From NCBI GenBank assembly GCA_039927975.1, contig JBDSTZ010000045.1, positions 1 through 36,360 on the forward strand: 36,360 nucleotides of DNA, written 5' to 3'. The stretch comes from JBDSTZ01 sp039927975. Lineage in GTDB: Bacteria > Pseudomonadota > Gammaproteobacteria > Burkholderiales > Burkholderiaceae_D. The notes under the pieces are model-generated. The model had not been told where the DNA came from, did no database searches, and was given only the letters and a program-made list of their open reading frames with translations. The translations under genes and the position numbers were made by a program. Positions 8,109-15,926 of the stretch are shown one piece after another. Every line of letters starts with the position of its first letter. Within the stretch, counting starts at the first letter, position 1.

Positions 8109-9566
8109 GTGGACAGTAGTCTCAATTACAATTACAAGATCGTGCGGCAGTTTGCGATCGCCACCGTGGTGTGGGGCGCGATCGGCATGCTGGTCGGCGT
8201 CTTCATCGCGGCCCAGCTGGCCTGGCCCGCGCTGAATTTCGACATCCCCTGGCTCACTTACGGCCGCCTGCGGCCGCTGCACACCAACGCCGTGATTTTC
8301 GCCTTCGGCATCTGCGGCCTGTTCGCCACCTCCTATTACGTAGTCCAGCGCACCTGCCAGGTCCGGCTGTTCTCCGACACCCTGGCCGCCTTCACCTTCT
8401 GGGGCTGGCAGGCGGTGCTGGTGCTGGCGGCGATCACCCTGCCGATGGGTTACACGCGCGGCAAGGAATACGCCGAACTCGAATGGCCGATCACCATCCT
8501 CATCGCGGTGGTGTGGGTGGTCTACGCGATCGTCTTCTTCGGCACGCTCCTGAAACGCAAGGTGGCCCATATTTACGTGGCCAACTGGTTCTTCGGCGCT
8601 TACATCCTGGCCGTCGCCATCCTCCACATCGTCAACGGCGCCAGCATGCCGGCCTCGCTGACCAAATCCTACTCGGCCTATTCGGGCGTGCAGGACGCCA
8701 TGATCCAGTGGTGGTACGGCCACAACGCGGTCGGCTTCATCCTCACCGCCGGCTACCTCGGCATGGTCTACTACTTCATTCCGAAACAGGCCGAGCGGCC
8801 GGTGTACTCGTATCGCCTGTCGATCGTCCACTTCTGGGCGCTGATCTTCACCTACATGTGGGCCGGCCCGCACCACCTGCACTACACCGCGCTGCCCGAC
8901 TGGACCCAGTCGATCGGCATGGTGTTTTCGCTGATCCTGCTGGCGCCGTCGTGGGGCGGCATGATCAACGGGATGATGACCCTGTCGGGCGCCTGGCACA
9001 AGCTGCGCTCCGACCCGATCCTCAAGTTCATGATCGTCTCGCTGTCGTTCTACGGCATGGCCACCTTCGAAGGCCCGATGATGTCGATCAAGACCATCAA
9101 CTCGCTGTCGCACTACACCGACTGGGGCATCGCCCACGTGCATGCCGGCGCGCTTGGCTGGGTTGGCTTCATCACCATGGGTTCGATCTACTACCTGATC
9201 CCGCGCCTGGCCGGCAAGAAGCAGATGTGGAGCGTGCGCCTGGTCGACACCCACTTCTGGGTCGCCACCATCGGCATCGTGCTGTACATCGCCTCGATGT
9301 GGATCGCCGGCGTGATGCAGGGCCTGATGTGGCGCGCGGTCAATCCGGACGGCACCTTGACCTACACCTTCGTCGAAGGCGTCAAGTCGACCTATCCCTA
9401 CTACGTGATCCGCTTCGGCGGCGGCCTGCTGTACCTGTCGGGCATGCTGATGATGGCCTGGAACACCTGGATGACGATGCGCGGCACGCAGTCGGTCGAC
9501 GCCCGCATCCCCTCACTTACCGCACACAAGAACGAATCCGGAGCTGGCAATGAAATTTTCGCATGA
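8109..9566 (+). CDS. ccoN: cbb3-type cytochrome c oxidase subunit I (CcoN)
   Basis: The 485-residue catalytic subunit that reduces oxygen to water and pumps protons. All expected ligands are present: His58 and His345 for low-spin heme b, His343 for heme b3, His205, His255 and His256 for CuB, and Tyr249 as the cross-linked Tyr of cbb3 oxidases. These are all two less than the Pseudomonas stutzeri numbering as I recall it. About twelve membrane helices are evident. The start is GTG at 8109, preceded by ATGAGGAGC at proper spacing; no ATG start fits. It overlaps ccoO by 17 bases. Confidence 0.98.
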   Translation: MDSSLNYNYKIVRQFAIATVVWGAIGMLVGVFIAAQLAWPALNFDIPWLTYGRLRPLHTNAVIFAFGICGLFATSYYVVQRTCQVRLFSDTLAAFTFWGWQAVLVLAAITLPMGYTRGKEYAELEWPITILIAVVWVVYAIVFFGTLLKRKVAHIYVANWFFGAYILAVAILHIVNGASMPASLTKSYSAYSGVQDAMIQWWYGHNAVGFILTAGYLGMVYYFIPKQAERPVYSYRLSIVHFWALIFTYMWAGPHHLHYTALPDWTQSIGMVFSLILLAPSWGGMINGMMTLSGAWHKLRSDPILKFMIVSLSFYGMATFEGPMMSIKTINSLSHYTDWGIAHVHAGALGWVGFITMGSIYYLIPRLAGKKQMWSVRLVDTHFWVATIGIVLYIASMWIAGVMQGLMWRAVNPDGTLTYTFVEGVKSTYPYYVIRFGGGLLYLSGMLMMAWNTWMTMRGTQSVDARIPSLTAHKNESGAGNEIFA

Positions 9567-10164
9567 ATGGATCGAGAAGAATCCCTGGTTGTTGATTGGC
9601 CTGGTGCTGCTGGTCGTCTCGGTCGGCGGGCTGGTGGAAATCGTACCGCTGTTTTTCCAGAAGTCGACCACTGAACCGGTCGCCGGCCTGAAGCCCTATT
9701 CGGCGCTGCGGCTGGTGGGACGCGACATCTACATCCGCGAAGGCTGCTACAACTGCCACTCGCAGATGATCCGTCCGTTCCGCGCCGAGACCGAGCGCTA
9801 TGGCCACTATTCGGTGGCCGGCGAATTCGTCTACGACCGGCCGTTCCAGTGGGGCTCGAAGCGCACCGGCCCCGACCTGGCGCGCGTCGGCGGGCGTTAC
9901 AGCGACGAGTGGCATCGCACCCACCTGGACAACCCGCGCGACGTGGTGCCCGAATCGAACATGCCCAACTACCCGTGGCTGGCCAAGACGGCGTTGAAAC
10001 CCGAGGACGTGGTGCCCAAGCTGCGCGCCTTGCAGCGCCTGGCGGTGCCGTATTCGGAGCAGGAAGTCAAGGACGCGCCGGCCACGCTGGTCGGCAAGAC
10101 CGAGCAGGACGCGCTGATCGCCTACCTGCAAGGCCTCGGCACCCAGATCAAGACAAGGAATTAA
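9550..10164 (+). CDS. ccoO: cbb3-type oxidase monoheme cytochrome c subunit II (CcoO)
   Basis: A 204-residue membrane-anchored cytochrome c that passes electrons from CcoP to CcoN. One N-terminal helix (about 13-35) precedes Cys66-Tyr-Asn-Cys69-His70, the heme c site, within GCYNCHSQMIRPF, a hallmark of CcoO. A Met ligand is likely in NMPNYPWL near residue 140. The start at 9550 lies inside ccoN and follows CCGGAGCTGG, so translation is probably coupled. The length matches the family. Confidence 0.98.
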   Translation: MKFSHEWIEKNPWLLIGLVLLVVSVGGLVEIVPLFFQKSTTEPVAGLKPYSALRLVGRDIYIREGCYNCHSQMIRPFRAETERYGHYSVAGEFVYDRPFQWGSKRTGPDLARVGGRYSDEWHRTHLDNPRDVVPESNMPNYPWLAKTALKPEDVVPKLRALQRLAVPYSEQEVKDAPATLVGKTEQDALIAYLQGLGTQIKTRN

Positions 10165-10165
10165 T

Positions 10166-10345
10166 ATGGCAATCGAACAGATTTTCGACAGCGCGAGCAG
10201 CGTCATGACGGTGATCAGCTTTAGCACCTTCCTCGGCATCGTGCTGTGGACCTTCGTCATCAAGAAGCGCACCGACTTCGACAATGCGGCGCGGCTGCCG
10301 TTCGCCGACGAGAGTTGCGACCAGGAGGAGGGCGGCCATGTCTGA
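10166..10345 (+). CDS. ccoQ: cbb3-type oxidase small subunit CcoQ/FixQ
   Basis: A 59-residue protein beginning MAIEQIFDSASS, with one membrane helix (about 14-32), then KKRTDFDNAARLPFADE. The final LPFADE-type segment is characteristic of CcoQ. It starts one base after the ccoO stop, with AAGGAA as ribosome site, and overlaps ccoP by 8 bases. CcoQ stabilises the cbb3 complex. It is short enough to be lost by length filters, but position, sequence and coupling leave little doubt. Confidence 0.93.
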   Translation: MAIEQIFDSASSVMTVISFSTFLGIVLWTFVIKKRTDFDNAARLPFADESCDQEEGGHV

Positions 10346-11272
10346 CTTCTTCTCCGGCTTCTGGGACCTCTACATCACCATCATCACGCTGCTGTCGATC
10401 GCCGGCTGCGCGCTGCTGCTGTGGTCACAGTCGGTCCACAAGGTCAAGCGCAACGCCGACGGCAGCATGCCGGCGCACGGCACCACCGGCCACGTGTGGG
10501 ACGAAGACCTCACCGAACTCAATACGCCGATGCCGCGCTGGTGGATGTGGCTGTTTTATATCACCATCGTGTTCGCGCTCGCCTACCTGGTGCTCTACCC
10601 GGGGCTGGGCAGCTACGCCGGCCGGCTCGGCTGGAAGTCGTCGGACGCCTACCAGGCCGAATTGCAGCAGGCCGACCGCGAGTACGGTCCGCTGTTCGCC
10701 AAATACGCGAGCCAGGACTTGAAGACAGTGGCGGCCGACCCGCAGGCCCACGCCATCGGCGAGCGCCTGTTCCTGAACTACTGCGCGCAGTGCCATGGTT
10801 CCGACGCACGCGGCAACAAGGGTTTTCCCAACCTGACCGACAAGGACTGGCTGTACGGCGGCGCGCCGGACATCATCAAGCAGACCATTCTGCACGGCCG
10901 TAACGGCGTGATGCCGCCGATGGGCGCCGCGCTCGGCTCGGACCAGGACATCGAAAACGTCGCCCACTACGTCAAGAGCCTGTCGAACATGACCACCGAC
11001 CCGATCAAGGTCGCGCTGGGCAAGCCGAAGTTCGCCGCCTGCGCCGCCTGTCACGGCGCCGACGCCCACGGCAACCAGGCGATGGGCGCGCCCAACCTGA
11101 CCGACAAGGTCTGGCTGTACGGCGGCAGCGCCGAGACGGTGATGGAAACGATCCGCAAGGGCCGCAACAACACCATGCCGGCGTTCGAGAACTTCCTCGG
11201 CGAGCCGAAGGCGCACGTGCTGGCCGCGTATGTCTGGAGCCTGTCGAACCAGCCGGCGGAAGTGGCGCAAAA

Positions 11273-11276
<4 letters not shown>
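10338..11276 (+). CDS. ccoP: cbb3-type oxidase diheme cytochrome c subunit III (CcoP)
   Basis: A 312-residue diheme cytochrome c that accepts electrons from the soluble cytochrome pool. Two N-terminal hydrophobic segments (about 10-30 and 58-80) flank KVKRNADGSMPAHGTTGHVW. Heme sites are Cys149-Ala-Gln-Cys152-His153 and Cys235-Ala-Ala-Cys238-His239. Both cytochrome domains carry the repeated NLTDK-WLYGG motif and a Met ligand (GVMPPMG; NTMPAF). The ATG at 10338 follows CCAGGAGGAGGG inside ccoQ; upstream in-frame codons lie within ccoQ. It overlaps ccoG by ATGA. Confidence 0.98.
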
Positions 11277-12700
<1,424 letters not shown>

Positions 12701-12715
12701 CAGTAAGGAGACAGT

Positions 12716-13252
12716 ATGCACCCCGCACCCCCGATGTTCGCCGATCCGCCCCCGCCCTGGTACACCCAGCGCTGGCCCTGGCTGCTGATGCTCGGCCCCG
12801 CCCTGGTCATCGCCGGCGGCAGTTATGCCAGCTACCTGGCCTGGAAGGGCCAGGACGCAATGGTGGTCGACGACTATTACAAGCAGGGCAAGGCCATCAA
12901 CCAGGACTTGCGGCGCGACCGTGCCGCCACCGCGCTGGGCATGGCGATGCAGCTGCGATACGACGCCGCCAGCGGCCTGTTGAGCGGCGCCGTGCAAAGC
13001 CGCGGCCAGCCGCACGTGGCGCCGGTCTACCTGTATCTGGCCCACGCGACCCAGCCGGACAAGGACATCAAGCTGCTGGCGGTGCCCGACGCGCAGGGGC
13101 GGTTCGTGCTGGTGCTGCCGGCGCTGGCGCAGGCGCGCTGGCAGGTGGTGGTGGAGGGCGCGCAGCGCGACTGGCGGCTGGCGCGCAGCTGGCACTGGCC
13201 GCGCGAAGCCGCGCTTGATCTGGCGGCGGACCAGCCAGGGCCGGGTGCATGA
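12716..13252 (+). CDS. ccoH: FixH/CcoH family cbb3 oxidase assembly protein
   Basis: A 178-residue protein with one membrane helix (about 22-43) and a periplasmic domain. The stretch WYTQRWPWLLMLGPALVIAGG followed by VVDDYYKQGKAINQDL is characteristic of the FixH family, which associates with CcoN during assembly. The start follows AAGGAGACAGT at ideal spacing and lies 15 bases after ccoG. It overlaps the next small gene by ATGA. Confidence 0.92.
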   Translation: MHPAPPMFADPPPPWYTQRWPWLLMLGPALVIAGGSYASYLAWKGQDAMVVDDYYKQGKAINQDLRRDRAATALGMAMQLRYDAASGLLSGAVQSRGQPHVAPVYLYLAHATQPDKDIKLLAVPDAQGRFVLVLPALAQARWQVVVEGAQRDWRLARSWHWPREAALDLAADQPGPGA

Positions 13253-13485
13253 TGCGGCTCGCGATGTCGATCCTGTGGCCGTCGTTCCTGACGGCGGCGC
13301 TGGCCGAGCTGTGTTTTTTCGCCGTGTTCGACCCGCGCGAGCTGGCGCTGCTGAGCGAGACGACGCTGGCGCCGGTGGCGATCTACAGCGTGGTGTTCCT
13401 GCTGTTCTGGTGTCTGTGCGCGCTGGCCAGCATGCTGACCTGTTACCTGCTGACCGTGCCGCCGGGCGACCGGCCGCCGTTCTGA
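13249..13485 (+). CDS. Small two-helix membrane protein at the end of the cco operon
   Basis: A 78-residue protein with two hydrophobic segments (about 5-27 and 40-66) containing several Cys residues, including FWCLCALASMLTC, and ending in PPGDRPPF. Its ATG overlaps the ccoH stop (ATGA), so it is translationally coupled to the cbb3 assembly genes. I do not recognise a named family. The Cys-rich second helix and operon position make a role in metal handling or complex assembly possible, but nothing in the sequence proves this. No U-tract terminator is visible between its stop and fnr. Confidence 0.75.
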   Translation: MMRLAMSILWPSFLTAALAELCFFAVFDPRELALLSETTLAPVAIYSVVFLLFWCLCALASMLTCYLLTVPPGDRPPF

Positions 13486-13566
13486 AACGGCCATCGGCGG
13501 ACTATCCCGGCGCCAGCCGCCATCGCCTTCGGCGCGAAGTTACGCGGCGGGCAGGCGCCAGCGTGC

Positions 13567-14334
13567 TCAGGCCATCGGGCTGCATACCTCGGTGCCGGCC
13601 GCCATGGCCTTGAGGCGCACCGGGTCGAGCAGGATGACTTCGCGCTTGTCGACCTGGACCAGGCCGAGCTTCTTGAAGCGCGATAGCAGGCGGCTGACGC
13701 TTTCGATCGTCAGGCCCAGGTAGTTGCCGATGTCCTCGCGCGACATGCGCAGGCCGAAGCTGGTCGGCGAATAGCCGCGCGCGCTGTAGCGTGCCGACAG
13801 GTTGACCAGGAACACGGCGAAGCGCTGCTCGGCGCGCATGTTGCCAAGCAGGAGCATGACGTTCTGCTCGCGGGTGATTTCCTGGCTCATGATGCGGTGG
13901 AAGTGGCGCAGCAGGGTCGGCACCTGGCCGAACAGCTCTTCGAGGCGCGCGAACGGGATCTCGCACACCTCGCTGTCTTCCAGCGCGACGGCGTCGCAGT
14001 GATGGCGGTCGCCGCTGATGGCGTCCATGCCAAGCAGCTCGCCGGCCATCTGGAAGCCGGTGATCTGCTGCTCGCCGGCGGCGTTGATCTGGTAGGTCTT
14101 GAAGTGGCCGAAGCGCACCGCGTACAGGTTGCGGAACGGGTCTTCCATCTTGTAGAGCCGCTCGTCGCGCGCGAGCCGGCGGCGCGCGCCGATCACCTGG
14201 TCGAGCCGGTTGATCTCGGCCTCGTCGAGTCCCATCGGCAGGCAAAGCTGGTGCATGCTGCAGGCCGCGCAGCTGGCCTTGAGGGCACTGATGTTGAGCT
14301 TTGGCTCGGGGACGTAGGAGAGGACTTGGCTCAT
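13567..14334 (-). CDS. fnr: FNR oxygen-sensing transcriptional regulator
   Basis: A 255-residue CRP/FNR family protein. Cys22, Cys25, Cys31 and Cys113 reproduce the four 4Fe-4S ligands of E. coli FNR (20, 23, 29, 122). A cyclic-nucleotide-binding-like beta barrel, a dimer helix and a C-terminal winged helix follow. The recognition helix ESVSRLLSRF holds the Glu and Ser-Arg that read TTGAT boxes. This is consistent with the three TTGAT-type boxes in this window. It is convergent with the cco operon. The leader upstream of the ATG is C-rich and has no Shine-Dalgarno site, so translation may be inefficient or the start may differ slightly. Confidence 0.96.
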   Translation of the reverse strand: MSQVLSYVPEPKLNISALKASCAACSMHQLCLPMGLDEAEINRLDQVIGARRRLARDERLYKMEDPFRNLYAVRFGHFKTYQINAAGEQQITGFQMAGELLGMDAISGDRHHCDAVALEDSEVCEIPFARLEELFGQVPTLLRHFHRIMSQEITREQNVMLLLGNMRAEQRFAVFLVNLSARYSARGYSPTSFGLRMSREDIGNYLGLTIESVSRLLSRFKKLGLVQVDKREVILLDPVRLKAMAAGTEVCSPMA

Positions 14335-14363
14335 GGGGGAGGCGCGGCAAAGGGGAAAGTCCG

Positions 14364-14407
14364 ATTATAGGCCCTCACACCGGTACGTAGTGCACCGATA
14401 TGGTGCA
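14364..14407 (-). promoter_or_regulatory. Probable fnr promoter with a 17-bp palindromic operator
   Basis: On the minus strand TATAAT (14369-14364) is a perfect -10, giving a start near 14357. No good -35 is present. Instead the perfect inverted repeat TGCACC-GATAT-GGTGCA (14391-14407) is centred at about -42, where class II activators bind. The palindrome is not an FNR box. The regulator is unknown; the site could equally be a repressor operator. Confidence 0.55.
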
Positions 14408-14424
14408 TTTGTCGCGTGCTCGCC

Positions 14425-15675
14425 TCAGCGTGTCTTCAAAAACCGCACATCGACTTGCGACACTGGCAAGTCGCCCTTCGGTTTCTTGGGTTTTTTGGGC
14501 TTCTTGACAACTTCGCCCTTGGTGTTTGTGACAGGTACCCGGTGCTCCGGCGCGAAGCCCGGCTCGTCGATGCGCTGCAGGGTCTGGCCGGTCAGGATTT
14601 CGATCGCCGCCAGCTGGGTCACCTCGTCGGCGCACACCAGCGAGACCGCTTCGCCGCTGGCGCCGGCGCGCCCGGTGCGGCCGGTGCGGTGGATGTAGTC
14701 CTCGGCGACGATCGGCAGGTCGAAATTGACGACCAGCGGCAGGTCGTCGATATCGAGTCCGCGCGCGGCGACGTCGGTGGCGACCAGCAGTTTGACCTCG
14801 CCCGACTTGAAGCGTTCGAGCGCGCGCAGGCGCGCCGGCTGCGGCTTGTCGCCGTGGATGGCGTCGGCCGCCAGGCCTTGCTGCTGCAGCAGGCCGACCA
14901 GCAGCTCGGCGCCCTTGCGGGTCTTGACGAACACCAGCGCCTGGGCCCAGCGGCGCTGGCGCAGCAGATGCAGGAACAGCTCGGGCTTGCGCTTTTTGTC
15001 GACCGGGACCAGCCACTGGCGGATCGCCTTGACGGTGGTGTTGCGCGGTGTGACTTCGAGCTTGACCGGGTCGACCAGCAGCTGGTCGGCCAGCGCGCGG
15101 ATCGGCTCGGAGAAGGTGGCCGAGAACAGCAGGGTCTGGCGGCGTTTCGGCAGGGCGGCGAACACCGCGTCGAGCTCGCGCGAAAAGCCCAGGTCGAGCA
15201 TGCGGTCGGCCTCGTCGAGCACCAGGGTTTGCAGCTGGTCGAACTTGACCGCGTTCTGGCGGTACAGGTCGAGCAGGCGGCCCGGGGTCGCCACCAGCAC
15301 GTCGAGACCTTTGCGCAGCTTCATCATCTGCGGGTTGATACTGACGCCGCCGTAAGCGACCGAGGTGCGCAGCGGCAGGCCGGCGCCGTAGGCCTGGAAG
15401 CTGGCGTGCACCTGTTCAGCCAGTTCGCGGGTCGGCACCAGCACCAGCGCGCGCACGGCGTTGCTGCTCACCTGGCCTTCGAGCGTCAATTGCTGCAGGA
15501 TCGGCAGGGCGAAGCCGGCGGTCTTGCCGGTGCCGGTCTGGGCCGCCGCCATCACGTCGCGCCGCGCCAGCACGGCCGGAATGGCCTGGCTCTGGACCGG
15601 GGTCGGGGTGTGGTAGCCGAGCGCGTCGAGCGCGCGCAGGAGAGGGTCGATCAGACCGAGGGCAACAAACGACAT
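14425..15675 (-). CDS. rhlE: DEAD-box ATP-dependent RNA helicase, RhlE subfamily
   Basis: A 416-residue RNA helicase involved in RNA remodelling, likely ribosome assembly or RNA decay. It opens MSFVALGL, close to E. coli RhlE. Motifs in order: Q motif (TPVQSQAIP, about 25-33), AQTGTGKT (45-52), PTREL (81-85), DEAD (154-157), SAT (185-187) and HRTGRTGRAG near 325. The tail is basic, with KKP repeated three times, and probably binds RNA. The ATG at 15675 is preferred over an upstream in-frame ATG because conserved sequence begins there. Confidence 0.93.
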   Translation of the reverse strand: MSFVALGLIDPLLRALDALGYHTPTPVQSQAIPAVLARRDVMAAAQTGTGKTAGFALPILQQLTLEGQVSSNAVRALVLVPTRELAEQVHASFQAYGAGLPLRTSVAYGGVSINPQMMKLRKGLDVLVATPGRLLDLYRQNAVKFDQLQTLVLDEADRMLDLGFSRELDAVFAALPKRRQTLLFSATFSEPIRALADQLLVDPVKLEVTPRNTTVKAIRQWLVPVDKKRKPELFLHLLRQRRWAQALVFVKTRKGAELLVGLLQQQGLAADAIHGDKPQPARLRALERFKSGEVKLLVATDVAARGLDIDDLPLVVNFDLPIVAEDYIHRTGRTGRAGASGEAVSLVCADEVTQLAAIEILTGQTLQRIDEPGFAPEHRVPVTNTKGEVVKKPKKPKKPKGDLPVSQVDVRFLKTR

Positions 15676-15739
15676 GGGAAACGCACCTTGCAGCAAACGT
15701 GGAATGGCCGACAGTCTACCTTGTCCCTTGCCCGGCTGC

Positions 15740-15865
15740 CTAGCGGGGAGCGCTGGCGGGAGCCGGCGCCACCGTCGGCTTGACCGGTTCGTGGCGGTCC
15801 TTGCAGCCGCCGAGCAGGCACAGGGCGAGCGCCAGCGCGGCGCAGGGTGGGAGCATCGTTTTCAT
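15740..15865 (-). CDS. Small lipoprotein (41 residues)
   Basis: The sequence begins MKTMLPPCAALALALCLLGG and has a lipobox LLGGC with the lipidated Cys at 21. The predicted mature peptide is only 21 residues: C, KDRHEPVKP, then a Pro/Ala-rich tail. AGGAGACGGTC precedes the ATG at ideal spacing, which strongly supports translation. It lies alone between rhlE and the usher gene, all on the minus strand. No family is recognised; similar tiny Pro-rich lipoproteins are common and of unknown role. Confidence 0.72.
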   Translation of the reverse strand: MKTMLPPCAALALALCLLGGCKDRHEPVKPTVAPAPASAPR

Positions 15866-15926
15866 GACCGTCTCCTGTCGCATGTCGATGGGTCGATCAT
15901 ACGCAGTTTGGCGCGACCGCGGCGCA

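Noticed and set aside
8094..9254. Minus-strand open frame of 386 codons opposite ccoN
   Set aside because: Composition typical of an antisense frame (His/Asp/Gln rich); ccoN has all its metal ligands.
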